Positions 27,198 to 36,500 are shown, counted from the first letter of the stretch. The stretch: DNA of 64,000 nucleotides from CAVLDP01 sp963661945 (GCA_963661945.1 CAVLDP010000002.1:1-64000); one strand, 5' to 3'. Program-made: numbers and translations. The notes: generated by a model from the letters alone, not told the origin.

Positions 27198-28493
27198 CTA
27201 ATCTTCTACTTCTTGTGGTTCTTCCATTTGAAGCACCTCAACAGATTGTATGACGTTATGAAAAACATCTAATACGTGAAAGCGAAGCCCATCGATATCT
27301 ATTGTGAATTCCTCATGTTCTTTTGGCACTCTTCCAAGATGACTAATGAGATATCCATTTAAGGTCTCAACATCAACTCCTTCAATAGGAAGACCAAGTT
27401 CTTCGGACGCTTCCTCAAGAGAAGTTCTGCCTTCCATGAGATAGATTCGCTCGGTAACCTTTGATACAGAATCATGCTCATCATCATGTTCGTCCTGGAT
27501 ATTTCCGACAATCTCTTCTAAGATATCTTCCATTGCAACAAGACCGCTTGTTTGACCATATTCATCCACAACGATAATCATATGACATTTATCACGTTGC
27601 ATTGTCGTAAATAAGGTATTAATGCCATGCGTCTCCGGAACGGATTCTGTCCCTCTGATTAGATCTCCCATTTCACGAATTCTCATAGTAGATAGATCAT
27701 CACTGCCAACATAGGTAAGCAAATCCTTGATATGTATCACGCCAAGGATCTCGTCTAAATTCTCTTGATAGACTGGATATCTTGAGAAATGGTTCTCTGA
27801 AATAAATTGGATGGCATCAAGAAGCGTCATATCCGCCTGAAGCGCAATAATATCATTTCTATGAACCATAATATCCTTGGCATCTTTTTCATCGAAGGAT
27901 AAGACATTCTGAATCATCTCAGCTTCCGAAGCAAGAATTGAGCCATCTTCATGTCCTTCATTTACAATCGAGATAATCTCCTCTTCTGTCACTTCATCGG
28001 GATTCAGGCTTAAATCCGAACCGAAAGGAATAGACAAAAGCGATGATAGTCCATTCATAAGACTAAGAAGTGGCGTAAATATGACCTCGAAGAAACGAAA
28101 TATCGGAAGAAAGGATAATAGATACTTCTCGGGATTTCGTGAGCATATAGAATGTGGCAAAAAAATCGCAAGAACAATATAGAAAAATATCGATGCAATA
28201 TAATAAATCGTCTGGACATATATGCTGTCTTCTAGATGCAGTGATAAATCCAAGGTTCGAAGCAAGGCAACAAAGACAATCGTAAGCATTGTCAGAAGGA
28301 AATAAAAGGCATTTCGATAGAGATAAGAATGCTCGCCGTATCTCTCAAGGATAGACCTCGTTTTTTCCTTTGATGTAATTTGCTGATCTAATTCCTGATC
28401 TGTAATATTTTCCATGCTTGCATAGAAAGCACTGAAAATAAAGGCAAATGCAATCATGCATAATAACAAAAGAATCGTAATTACTAAGTTCAT
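27198..28493 (-). CDS. CNNM/CorC-HlyC family membrane protein with CBS domains
   Basis: Member of the hemolysin-C/CorC group; several relatives export or sense Mg2+ or other divalent cations. The 431 residues comprise an N-terminal three- to four-helix CNNM region (about 1-180), two CBS domains (about 205-335; DIMVHRNDIIALQADMTLLD and DEILGVIHIKDLLTY) and a C-terminal CorC_HlyC domain ending LDVFHNVIQSVEVLQMEEPQ. The gene follows nnrD by 23 bases with a GGAGG site. Cation specificity cannot be told from sequence. Confidence 0.88.
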   Translation of the reverse strand: MNLVITILLLLCMIAFAFIFSAFYASMENITDQELDQQITSKEKTRSILERYGEHSYLYRNAFYFLLTMLTIVFVALLRTLDLSLHLEDSIYVQTIYYIASIFFYIVLAIFLPHSICSRNPEKYLLSFLPIFRFFEVIFTPLLSLMNGLSSLLSIPFGSDLSLNPDEVTEEEIISIVNEGHEDGSILASEAEMIQNVLSFDEKDAKDIMVHRNDIIALQADMTLLDAIQFISENHFSRYPVYQENLDEILGVIHIKDLLTYVGSDDLSTMRIREMGDLIRGTESVPETHGINTLFTTMQRDKCHMIIVVDEYGQTSGLVAMEDILEEIVGNIQDEHDDEHDSVSKVTERIYLMEGRTSLEEASEELGLPIEGVDVETLNGYLISHLGRVPKEHEEFTIDIDGLRFHVLDVFHNVIQSVEVLQMEEPQEVED

Positions 28494-28516
28494 ACTTCCT
28501 CCACAAAAAAATGATT

Positions 28517-29371
28517 TTAATTCAAATAATCTCGTAAGACATGCGGTATTCCATCAATCAAGTCTGATGCCATAAGAGAATATTCTGTGAGCTTATCCGC
28601 CATGTAGTCACCTGAGAGCGCATGTAATAGCACACCAAGATACGCTGCTCTATCATACGGTAAGCCCTGTACTAAGAGTCCCATAATTATACCAGATAAT
28701 ACGTCTCCGGAACCGGCGGTTGCCATGCCAGAATTCCCATATGTATTTATATATGTATTTTGACGGCCATCTGTAATGATTGTCTTCGAATCCTTAAGCA
28801 CTAATGTAAGATTATATTTTCCAGCAAATTCTTCTGCAAGAGCAAGTGAATTCTCTTTGATATAAGGAATGCTCTTATTCGTAAGTCTTGCCATCTCTCC
28901 AACATGAGGCGTTAGGATCAAATCAGAAGGATGATTTGTTAATAATGACATGTTCTTGGATAAGAGATTAAGTCCATCTGCATCAATAAGGATTGGTATT
29001 GATGCATGTACGAAAACAAATTCTAATAGTTCCCGACTTAGTTCAGATTGTCCAAGGCCTGGGCCAAGTAAGATGCCATCTCCAAAGCTTAATTCTTCAA
29101 GCAGTTTCTCTTTGTCAAGCTTATCCTCATAGGTATATAGTATTGCTTCAGGAAGAGCAGTCTGGATAATAACCCGATTACATTCAGGACTAATAATCTT
29201 AACCATGCCAAGACCAGTTCGAAAAGAAGCTTTCCCGGCAAGAATGGCGGCACCGGCCATATTTTTGCTGCCAGCAATTATGATAAGCTTGCCAAATGTG
29301 CCTTTATTTCCATCCTTATCTCTCTTTGGAAGCATTGTGAGTGCCGACTTATCTAACTCAATTCTATTCAT
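28517..29371 (-). CDS. nnrD: ADP-dependent NAD(P)H-hydrate dehydratase (stand-alone NnrD domain)
   Basis: Repairs hydrated NADH or NADPH back to the active form. The 284-residue ribokinase-like protein has KLIIIAGSKNMAGAAILAGK near the N-terminus, GILLGPGLGQSELSRELL, then LTPHVGEMARL and the C-terminal ATAGSGDVLSGIIMGLLVQG with the catalytic Asp. The usual NnrE epimerase domain is not attached and is not in this window. It lies downstream of rex, itself an NADH/NAD sensor, but behind a terminator hairpin that any transcript has to pass. Confidence 0.94.
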   Translation of the reverse strand: MNRIELDKSALTMLPKRDKDGNKGTFGKLIIIAGSKNMAGAAILAGKASFRTGLGMVKIISPECNRVIIQTALPEAILYTYEDKLDKEKLLEELSFGDGILLGPGLGQSELSRELLEFVFVHASIPILIDADGLNLLSKNMSLLTNHPSDLILTPHVGEMARLTNKSIPYIKENSLALAEEFAGKYNLTLVLKDSKTIITDGRQNTYINTYGNSGMATAGSGDVLSGIIMGLLVQGLPYDRAAYLGVLLHALSGDYMADKLTEYSLMASDLIDGIPHVLRDYLN

Positions 29372-29384
29372 AGAACCTCCAACG

Positions 29385-29414
29385 ACAAAAATGCCCTGTC
29401 AAAAGACAAGGCAT
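29385..29414 (-). terminator. Intrinsic terminator between the coiled-coil gene and nnrD
   Basis: Reading leftwards, AUGCCUUGUC and GACAGGGCAU form a 10-base stem (one G-U pair) with a UUUU loop, followed by UUUUGU. It stands only 14 bases before the nnrD ATG, immediately in front of GGAGG, so nnrD expression from rex depends on read-through. Confidence 0.8.
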
Positions 29415-29415
29415 C

Positions 29416-30033
29416 TCATATGGAAGAAGAATCCTCTTCCTCATATTTAACATCGAATAAATTAATAACATCCTTACCAAATATGTCATGCATATAGGAA
29501 TAAATCTCTTTGTTATTTATTTCACGATTCTGCTTACGAATAATGTTTCGCTTTAACTCCTTGCGAAATTTCTGAATCCAGGCAGAGATCTCTTCAATCT
29601 CACTCTTATTGGTGCGAAGCTTGTCATAGGAAAATGTCATTGTAAGAAGCATAAGCTCATAATTCTTCTCAGAAATTGATCGTGGAAGTTCGAGAAGCTG
29701 ATCCTCAATCTCATCCATCTTGGCATTGGCTTCATCAATTAAGCGCTTATCTTCATCAAGCTTCTTGGAGGTGTCCGAATCTACCGCATGGCGTTCCGTT
29801 CCTTCCATATTCTCGACGACATTCTGCATCAAGTCATTCTTGACCTTCCTTAATGCCTTCAAATCAGAATTAAGCTTGCCCTGAAGCTGCAGAAGCTCGT
29901 TTAATTCCTCTTCCTTCTCTTTGACAGAATCTGGCTTTCCACTAATTGCAAACAAACGATGCCATTTCTGGTCTAAGGTTAGAATAGGAACCTTCTTGTC
30001 CTTAAGTGCTGCTAAAAAAGCTTGCTCATCCAT
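29416..30033 (-). CDS. Conserved coiled-coil protein of unknown function between rex and nnrD
   Basis: I do not recognise a named domain. The 205-residue protein is soluble, strongly charged and mostly helical: a short N-terminal part (LKDKKVPILTLDQKWHRLF), a coiled coil at about residues 33-75 and another at about 90-120, and an Arg/Lys-rich stretch (KFRKELKRNIIRKQNREINN) before an acidic end. No membrane segment or signal peptide is present. It follows rex by 13 bases and must be co-transcribed with it. Codon use looks like that of its neighbours, so it is a resident gene. Confidence 0.75.
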   Translation of the reverse strand: MDEQAFLAALKDKKVPILTLDQKWHRLFAISGKPDSVKEKEEELNELLQLQGKLNSDLKALRKVKNDLMQNVVENMEGTERHAVDSDTSKKLDEDKRLIDEANAKMDEIEDQLLELPRSISEKNYELMLLTMTFSYDKLRTNKSEIEEISAWIQKFRKELKRNIIRKQNREINNKEIYSYMHDIFGKDVINLFDVKYEEEDSSSI

Positions 30034-30046
30034 AGCATAAGACCTC

Positions 30047-30673
30047 TTAGCTATTCTTCTTAATGTTGTAGGATAACTGCATCAGGGTATCTGATAAATG
30101 AACATTCTCGACAACGACGTCTTCCATATCGTCAAGATCTACAAGAGCAAAGTTCCAAATTCCCTTGATACCATTATCTACAAGCATCTTAGCGGTTACT
30201 TCCGCACGATCTCTCGGAAGTGTAAGAGCTGCAATATCAACCTTATGCTTCTTCAAGAAATCTGGCAAATCATCAATAGATGACACGGTTATGCCTCTTA
30301 CAGACTTACCAATAACATCCGGATCCACATCAAAAAGGCCTACAATCTTAAAACCAAGATTATCAAAATTCTTGTAATTTCCAATTGCTTGTCCTAAGTG
30401 ACCTGCACCAATTACAATAATTGTATGAAGATCATTGAGGCCTAGAATCTTGCCAATCTCATCATGAAGGAATTGTACATTATAGCCATATCCCTGCTGA
30501 CCAAAGCCTCCGAAATTATTCAAATCCTGTCTAATCTGTGATGCAGTTACATGCATTCTCTCGCTTAAATCGTTTGATGAAATACGTTCCACACCAGCAT
30601 CAAGCAACTCCCCTAAGTAGCGATAATATCTAGGCATTCTACGAATAACAGCCTGTGAAATTTCTCTGTCCAT
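30047..30673 (-). CDS. rex: Redox-sensing transcriptional repressor Rex
   Basis: Rex binds operators of fermentation and respiration genes and lets go when NADH rises. The 208-residue protein has an N-terminal winged helix (AVIRRMPRYYRYLGELLDAG and ASQIRQDLNNFGGFGQQGYG), then the Rossmann NADH motif IIVIGAGHLGQAIGNY, and a C-terminal domain-swap helix. It starts an operon with a coiled-coil gene and nnrD, and its promoter contains a candidate Rex operator, which suggests autoregulation. Confidence 0.97.
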   Translation of the reverse strand: MDREISQAVIRRMPRYYRYLGELLDAGVERISSNDLSERMHVTASQIRQDLNNFGGFGQQGYGYNVQFLHDEIGKILGLNDLHTIIVIGAGHLGQAIGNYKNFDNLGFKIVGLFDVDPDVIGKSVRGITVSSIDDLPDFLKKHKVDIAALTLPRDRAEVTAKMLVDNGIKGIWNFALVDLDDMEDVVVENVHLSDTLMQLSYNIKKNS

Positions 30674-30709
30674 ATTTTAGAAACCCCTAACATAATAAAT
30701 GATAATTCA

Positions 30710-30739
30710 ATTATAACGAAACTAAAATAAGTATGTCAA
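30710..30739 (-). promoter_or_regulatory. Probable sigma-A promoter of rex
   Basis: Reading leftwards, TTGACA (30739-30734) and TATAAT (30715-30710) are separated by 18 bases; both hexamers match consensus. The rex ATG is 37 bases downstream of the -10. Confidence 0.75.
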
Positions 30740-30750
30740 GATTTTAACAA
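30733..30750 (-). promoter_or_regulatory. Candidate Rex operator overlapping the rex -35 element
   Basis: Reading leftwards, TTGTTAA-AATC-TTGACAT. The clostridial Rex operator is close to TTGTTAA-N4-TTAACAA, so the left half matches fully and the right half at five of seven positions. It covers the -35 hexamer, a position suited to repression. The match was made by eye. Confidence 0.55.
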
Positions 30751-30760
30751 ACAGCCTCTT

Positions 30761-32668
30761 CTAGTCTTCCATCGCGATTTCCCAAGCCTCATAGCATTCA
30801 TCAAGCCGGCTCTTTAGAGCAGCTTGTTTTGCGGATAGTTCATTTAACTTAGCTGAATTTGAAGAAATTGCTGGATCTAAAAATTGCTCATCGATTGATG
30901 CGATTTCCTCTTCTAACGCTTCAATCTCTTCTTCAATTTTCTTCCTTTCATTTTCCTTCTTACGATTCTCTGCCTGAAGCTTCTTCTGCATAGCCCAATC
31001 CATTTTGGATTCACTGGATGTGGAATTATCATTTGATGCCTTAATGGATGAAGAAGTAAGGATTTCCTCTTTCCTTGACATATAATAATCATAATTTCCA
31101 AGATATTCTGTCAGGTGATCACCCTTCAGCTCAAGGATCCTAGTTGCTGTCTGATTAATAAAATATCTGTCGTGCGAAACAAAAAGCAGGGTTCCTGTAT
31201 AGGCATTTAGCGCATTCTCTAAAACTTCCTTGGATTCCATATCAAGATGGTTGGTTGGCTCATCAAGAATCAATAGATTGGCGCCAGAAAGCATAAGCTT
31301 TGCTAAGGCAACTCGTCCACGTTCACCACCAGATAGCATCGAAATCTTCTTGAAGACATCATCATCTGTAAACATAAATGCAGCAAGTGTATTACGGATT
31401 TTGGTATTATCAAGGCCTGGATAAGCATCCTGCATTTCCTCAAATAGAGTCTTGGAATCCGAAAGTTCTTGCTGTTCCTGATCGTAGTAGCCAGTGGCAA
31501 CATTGGCACCAAGTCGAATTGTACCTGCGTCAAGCGGTAGAATCCCACGAATAAGCTTAAGCATAGTGGTTTTACCAGTACCATTATCACCAATTATGGC
31601 AAGCCGCTCTCCCCTATGAAGCTCGAAGGACAAATTAGAAATCACGGATTTGCCATCAAAGGATTTTGAAACATTCTCTACAAATAAGACATCATTTCCG
31701 GAACGCATATCAGGTTCAAGAAGAAGTCTCATCGTGCGATTATCTTCTGTTGGATCATCTAAGCGGTCCATTTTATCAAGTGTCTTCACGCGGCTCTCCG
31801 CCCGCTTGATGGATTTCTCGCGATTGAACTGGCGAAGCTTGTCGATAACCTCTTCCTGATGCTTTATTTCCTTCTGCTGCTTTTCGTACTCTCGAAGCTT
31901 AGTCTTAAGGCGCTCTTCTTTTTGCATTACGTAAGAAGAATAATTACCCTTGTAGACGTCGCAGCTATTATTCGATAAATCCACGACATGATTCACAATC
32001 TTATCCAGGAAATAGCGATCATGTGCAACAATAACGACAGATCCCTTGTAATTAGATAGAAAGCCCTCTAACCACTCGATAGAATGCAAGTCTAAGTGAT
32101 TGATTGGCTCATCCAGAAGCAAAATATCTGGTTTTAAGATGAGAAGCTTAGCCAGGGAAACTCGAGTCTTCTGTCCACCAGACAACATAGATTGCTGCTT
32201 CTTAAAATCATCCTCAGAAAATCCAAGCCCCTTCAAGACTCCAGTCACTTCGGAACGGAAGGTATTTCCACCAAGTCGATCAAAGTCATCATTTAACTTA
32301 TGATATTCAAGTAAGAGCTTCTCTAAATCACTCTCGCTAACGTGCTTCATCTCATCTTCTAATATGCGAAGACGCCTCTCCATAGAGAGTAAATCAGAAC
32401 AAGCAGAAAGGACGATATCATAGATCGTCCCTTCCTCATCCGTATCCTGATACTGTGCCAGATATCCCAAACTGCAGTCATGTCCTTTTGCTACACATCC
32501 TTCATCTGAAGAAAGCTCACCGACAATTATCTTAAGCAAGGTGGATTTTCCGGCACCATTATTTCCAACGATTGCGAATTTGTCTCCCGCTTCTATTTGA
32601 AAGGAAACCTGATTCAAAACCGTATTGTCCCCAAAAGATTTTGCAATATTTTGACAGGATAATAACAT
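30761..32668 (-). CDS. ABC-F family ATPase (YdiF/Uup-like)
   Basis: Soluble tandem ABC ATPase that acts on ribosomes rather than in transport. The 635 residues hold two ABC domains: Walker A GNNGAGKSTLLK (about 34-45) with signature LSGGQKTRVSLAKLL, and GDNGTGKTTMLK (about 360-371) with LSGGERGRVALAKLM; both have DEP-containing Walker B sites. A Glu/Lys-rich linker (about 240-320) separates them and a C-terminal coiled coil covers about 535-630. It follows icd by nine bases. Whether it gives antibiotic protection cannot be told. Confidence 0.93.
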   Translation of the reverse strand: MLLSCQNIAKSFGDNTVLNQVSFQIEAGDKFAIVGNNGAGKSTLLKIIVGELSSDEGCVAKGHDCSLGYLAQYQDTDEEGTIYDIVLSACSDLLSMERRLRILEDEMKHVSESDLEKLLLEYHKLNDDFDRLGGNTFRSEVTGVLKGLGFSEDDFKKQQSMLSGGQKTRVSLAKLLILKPDILLLDEPINHLDLHSIEWLEGFLSNYKGSVVIVAHDRYFLDKIVNHVVDLSNNSCDVYKGNYSSYVMQKEERLKTKLREYEKQQKEIKHQEEVIDKLRQFNREKSIKRAESRVKTLDKMDRLDDPTEDNRTMRLLLEPDMRSGNDVLFVENVSKSFDGKSVISNLSFELHRGERLAIIGDNGTGKTTMLKLIRGILPLDAGTIRLGANVATGYYDQEQQELSDSKTLFEEMQDAYPGLDNTKIRNTLAAFMFTDDDVFKKISMLSGGERGRVALAKLMLSGANLLILDEPTNHLDMESKEVLENALNAYTGTLLFVSHDRYFINQTATRILELKGDHLTEYLGNYDYYMSRKEEILTSSSIKASNDNSTSSESKMDWAMQKKLQAENRKKENERKKIEEEIEALEEEIASIDEQFLDPAISSNSAKLNELSAKQAALKSRLDECYEAWEIAMED

Positions 32669-32677
32669 GTGATACTC

Positions 32678-33886
32678 CTATAATAGTTCTTCAAGACTTG
32701 CGCGAATTGCCTTGATGAAATCCTCACTATTTAAGACTGTTGGATTTGAAATTGTAGTGATTAGAGCTAAGTCCTTGGTCATCTTGCCATCTTCAATAGT
32801 CTTAATGCAGGCTTCTTCCAATTTGTCGGAAAAATGCATAAGTTCTGGAATCTGATCCAGTTCGCCTCTCTTACGAAGAGCTCCTGACCATGCGAAAATT
32901 GTAGCAACTGAATTTGTAGATGTCTCTTCGCCCTTCAGATGCTTGTAATAATGCCTCTGCACAGTACCATGAGCTGCCTCATATTCATAGTAACCCTGTG
33001 GCGATACTAAAACGGAAGTCATCATAGCAAGAGATCCAAATGCAGAAGAAACCATATCACTCATAACGTCACCGTCATAATTCTTGCAAGCCCAGATAAA
33101 TCCACCCTCAGACTTCATAACACGAGCAACAGCATCGTCAATTAAGGTATAGAAATATGTGATACCAGCTTCTTCGAATTTATTCTTATATTCTGCATCG
33201 AAGATTTCCTGGAAGATATCCTTGAAGGTATGGTCATATTTCTTGGAAATTGTGTCCTTGGTTGCGAACCATAGATCCTGCTTCTGATCAAGTGCAAAAC
33301 TGAAGCATGATCTGGCAAAGCTTTCAATAGAGGCATCAATATTATGCTGTCCCTGAAGAACTCCTGCACCAGTAAAATTATGAATCGTCTCTGTAAGAAC
33401 AGTGCCATCTTCTCCAGTAAAGACAAGCTCAGCCTTACCTGGTCCTGGTACATCAATCTCTACGGACTTATAGACATCACCATAAGCGTGACGTGCAATT
33501 GTAATTGGCTTCTTCCAATTGCGAACACATGGTTCAATTCCCTTAACAACAATCGGAGCACGGAATACGGTTCCATCGAGAATTGCACGAATCGTACCAT
33601 TTGGACTCTTCCACATTTCTTTCAGATCATACTCCTTCATACGAGCAGCATTTGGAGTAATGGTTGCGCACTTAACTGCAACACCATATTTCTTGGTGGC
33701 ATTTGATGCATCAACAGTAACCTGATCGTTTGTAGCATTGCGGTGCTCAAGTCCTAAGTCATAATATTCAGACTTCAAATCAATGAATGGAATAATGAGT
33801 TCATCCTTAATCATCTGCCAGAGAATTCTGGTCATCTCATCTCCGTCCATTTCAACAAGTGGGGTTTTCATTTCAATCTTAGACAT
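32678..33886 (-). CDS. icd: NADP-dependent isocitrate dehydrogenase (eukaryote-like class)
   Basis: Oxidatively decarboxylates isocitrate to 2-oxoglutarate with NADP, supplying glutamate carbon and NADPH. The 402 residues start MSKIEMKTPLVEMDGDEMTRILWQ-like sequence characteristic of the IDH1/IDH2-type homodimeric class, with CATITPNAARMKEY, SPNGTIRAILDGTVFRAPI, and C-terminal AAHGTVQRHYYKHLKGEETS. No citrate synthase or aconitase gene lies in the window. It is preceded by a hairpin terminator and a GGAG site. Confidence 0.94.
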   Translation of the reverse strand: MSKIEMKTPLVEMDGDEMTRILWQMIKDELIIPFIDLKSEYYDLGLEHRNATNDQVTVDASNATKKYGVAVKCATITPNAARMKEYDLKEMWKSPNGTIRAILDGTVFRAPIVVKGIEPCVRNWKKPITIARHAYGDVYKSVEIDVPGPGKAELVFTGEDGTVLTETIHNFTGAGVLQGQHNIDASIESFARSCFSFALDQKQDLWFATKDTISKKYDHTFKDIFQEIFDAEYKNKFEEAGITYFYTLIDDAVARVMKSEGGFIWACKNYDGDVMSDMVSSAFGSLAMMTSVLVSPQGYYEYEAAHGTVQRHYYKHLKGEETSTNSVATIFAWSGALRKRGELDQIPELMHFSDKLEEACIKTIEDGKMTKDLALITTISNPTVLNSEDFIKAIRASLEELL

Positions 33887-33915
33887 AAGTAATCTCCTTT
33901 TTCTCTTTTTTCAAG

Positions 33916-33945
33916 AAAAGCGCTGCAAGAATTGTCGCAGCGCTT
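33916..33945 (-). terminator. Intrinsic terminator downstream of leuS
   Basis: Reading leftwards, AAGCGCUGC and GCAGCGCUU form a perfect nine-base stem around GACAAUUCUU and are followed by UUCUUG. It ends leuS transcripts and lies about 30 bases in front of icd, leaving little room for an independent icd promoter. Confidence 0.8.
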
Positions 33946-33955
33946 AAATGAGCCT

Positions 33956-36370
33956 TTATTTCATGACAATATTAACAATCTTACCTGGAACATAGATTTC
34001 CTTGATGATATTACCTGTCAGCTTATCAGAAAGAGCATCCTTAGCTCTTGATAGTACATCATCCTTAGCATCATCTCGTCCAATAGACAGTGTGCCCTTT
34101 GTCTTACCGTTAATCTGAAGAGCAATCTCGATTGTGTTTTCAATAGTCTTCTCTTCGTCATAAGTAGGCCAGCTCTCGAATGCGATCGTATCGTCATGAC
34201 CCATATACTGCCAAATCTCTTCACCTACATGTGGACAGATACAAGAGAACATCTTGATGAAATTCTCAGCATAAAATCTAGGACATGAGCCAACCTTGTA
34301 GACTTCATTTACAAAAATCATCATCTGAGAAATGGCTGTATTGTACTGAAGTGATTCGAAATCAGAAGTAACCTTCTTCACTGTCTGGTGATAAATCTTC
34401 TCCAAGGAAGCATCCTCACCATCGGTAAGGTTCTCAGGTTCCGCAAAGAATTTGTATACACGAGTGATGAATCGCTTAGCACCCTGAACATTATTCGAAT
34501 TCCATGGCTTAGATACCTCAAGAGGTCCCATAAACATCTCATAGAGACGAAGGGTATCAGCACCATAATCATTCACAATGTCAGATGGATTTACTACAAA
34601 TTCTGGGAAACGCTTACCCATCTTAATACCATTCTCGCCAAGAATCATACCCTGATGTACCAGCTTCTTGAATGGCTCTTTTACAGGGGAAATTCCCTCA
34701 TGATAGAGGAATCTGTTCCAAATACGAGAATACATAAGATGACCTACAGCGTGCTCTGGGCCACCAACGTAGAGATCTACTGGAAGCCAGTGCTCTAGAA
34801 GCTTAGGATCACAGATAGCATCTTCATTATCTGGATCAATATATCGCATGTAATACCAAGAGGAACCTGCGGAACCTGGCATGGTAGAGGTCTCACGGGT
34901 ACCCTTGATTCCATTCTTGTCATACATCTTCCACTCAGTAGCATTCTCAAGTGGTGCCTGACCATTCTTGCCCTTATAATCCTTAAGTTCTGGCAGAATC
35001 AGAGGAAGCTCCTCATCTGGCAGGAAATAAATCTGACCATCATCTGTATGAACACAAGGAACTGGCTCGCCCCAATATCTCTGACGTGCAAAGATCCATT
35101 CGCGGAAATGATAATTCACCTTACGACGAGCTACACCCATATTCTCAAGCTTCACGGTGATTGCTTCCTTGGCATCTTCCACAGTCATGCCATCAAATTC
35201 TTCGGAATTCATAAGGACACAGCCCTTGCCAAGATAATCATGCTTCTCAAAGGCATGCTCAGATACATCGCCGCCATCAATAACCTGAATCATGTCGATA
35301 TTATGGCAAATAGCATATTCATAATCTCTCTGATCATGAGTAGGAACAGCCATAACAGCACCAGTTCCGTAATTAGCGAGGACGAAGTCTCCGATGAAAA
35401 CTTCCACCTCTCTGCCATTTACAGGGTTAATCGCATGGACTCCTTCGAGTCTGCAACCAGACTTGCCCTTATTGAGCTCGGTACGATCCATATCGTTCTT
35501 CTTCAGAGTCTCATCGATGTATGCCTGAACCTCTTCTTTATTCTGGATTCGATCCATCAGTCCCTTGACAATGTCTCCATCTGGAGCAAGAACCATAAAG
35601 GTAATACCGTAGATTGTCTCAATACAGGTTGTAAAGATAGAGAATTCTCCACCACCTACGAGCTTGAAATCTACTTCAACACCAGTTGACTTGCCAATCC
35701 AGTTCTTCTGAATCTCCTTGGTGGATTCTGGCCAATCAATCTCATCAAGTCCGCTAAGAAGCTCTTCAGCAAAAGCAGGCTGATCAATAACCCACTGCTT
35801 CATATTCTTACGAATTACAGGATAGCCGCCACGCTCAGACTTGCCATCGATTACCTCATCATTCGATAATACAGTACCAAGCTCCTCACACCAATTGACA
35901 GGCATATCAATGTACTTGGCGTAGCCCTTCTCATATAGCTTCTTGAAGATCCACTGAGTCCACTTATAGAACTTTGGATCAGATGTTGCAATCATCTTGG
36001 ACCAGTCATAATCAAAGCCCAATTCTCTAAGCTGCTTCGAGAAAGTCTCAATATTCTTCTCAGTAAATCCAGCTGGATGATTTCCAGTATTCACAGCATA
36101 CTGCTCTGCTGGAAGTCCAAAGGAATCATATCCCATTGGATGAAGGACATTGTATCCCTGCATCCTCTTCATACGCGACATAATATCTGTTGCTGTATAT
36201 CCTTCTGGATGACCTGCGTGAAGACCAACTCCTGATGGATATGGGAACATATCAAGCGCATAATATTTTGGCTTGTCAAAATCCCAAACATCCGTCTTGA
36301 ATGTCTCATGCTCTTCCCAGTATTTCTGCCATTTTTTCTCAATGACCTTGTGGTTATATACCTCTGCCAT
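33956..36370 (-). CDS. leuS: Leucyl-tRNA synthetase with unusual editing and KMSKS motifs
   Basis: Attaches leucine to tRNA-Leu. The 804-residue class I enzyme has the HIGH motif as HAGH (51-54), RQRYWGEP, and an editing (CP1) domain with GTGAVMAVPTHDQRD containing Asp346. Two motifs depart from the textbook form: the editing threonine-rich motif TTRPDT is TTCIET (247-252), and the KMSKS loop is KMGKR (583-587). The flanking residues match LeuRS well, and both catalytic thread residues remain, so the enzyme should be functional. A promoter lies upstream; no T-box is present. Confidence 0.95.
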   Translation of the reverse strand: MAEVYNHKVIEKKWQKYWEEHETFKTDVWDFDKPKYYALDMFPYPSGVGLHAGHPEGYTATDIMSRMKRMQGYNVLHPMGYDSFGLPAEQYAVNTGNHPAGFTEKNIETFSKQLRELGFDYDWSKMIATSDPKFYKWTQWIFKKLYEKGYAKYIDMPVNWCEELGTVLSNDEVIDGKSERGGYPVIRKNMKQWVIDQPAFAEELLSGLDEIDWPESTKEIQKNWIGKSTGVEVDFKLVGGGEFSIFTTCIETIYGITFMVLAPDGDIVKGLMDRIQNKEEVQAYIDETLKKNDMDRTELNKGKSGCRLEGVHAINPVNGREVEVFIGDFVLANYGTGAVMAVPTHDQRDYEYAICHNIDMIQVIDGGDVSEHAFEKHDYLGKGCVLMNSEEFDGMTVEDAKEAITVKLENMGVARRKVNYHFREWIFARQRYWGEPVPCVHTDDGQIYFLPDEELPLILPELKDYKGKNGQAPLENATEWKMYDKNGIKGTRETSTMPGSAGSSWYYMRYIDPDNEDAICDPKLLEHWLPVDLYVGGPEHAVGHLMYSRIWNRFLYHEGISPVKEPFKKLVHQGMILGENGIKMGKRFPEFVVNPSDIVNDYGADTLRLYEMFMGPLEVSKPWNSNNVQGAKRFITRVYKFFAEPENLTDGEDASLEKIYHQTVKKVTSDFESLQYNTAISQMMIFVNEVYKVGSCPRFYAENFIKMFSCICPHVGEEIWQYMGHDDTIAFESWPTYDEEKTIENTIEIALQINGKTKGTLSIGRDDAKDDVLSRAKDALSDKLTGNIIKEIYVPGKIVNIVMK

Positions 36371-36407
36371 AATTACTACCTCTTCAAATTTACAATCAAT
36401 CTTCCAT

Positions 36408-36435
36408 ATTTTACCATAATCACGCTAGTTTTCAA
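36408..36435 (-). promoter_or_regulatory. Probable sigma-A promoter of leuS
   Basis: Reading leftwards, TTGAAA (36435-36430) and TAAAAT (36413-36408) lie 16 bases apart, in the divergent region shared with tyrA. The leuS ATG is about 38 bases downstream of the -10. Confidence 0.55.
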
Positions 36436-36442
36436 TATTTCC

Positions 36443-36471
36443 TTGTTCTAATATAGCAAATTGGCTAAAAT
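36443..36471 (+). promoter_or_regulatory. Probable sigma-A promoter of tyrA-aroA
   Basis: TTGTTC (36443-36448) and TAAAAT (36466-36471) are spaced by 17 bases and stand 29 bases before the tyrA TTG start. It is back to back with the leuS promoter. Confidence 0.55.
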
Positions 36472-36500
36472 AGTTTCTAGCAAATAGAAGGAGCAATAAA

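Noticed and set aside
35048..35689. A 213-codon plus-strand frame opposite leuS
   Set aside because: It is antisense to a well-conserved synthetase, shows no domain, and has no suitable ribosome site.
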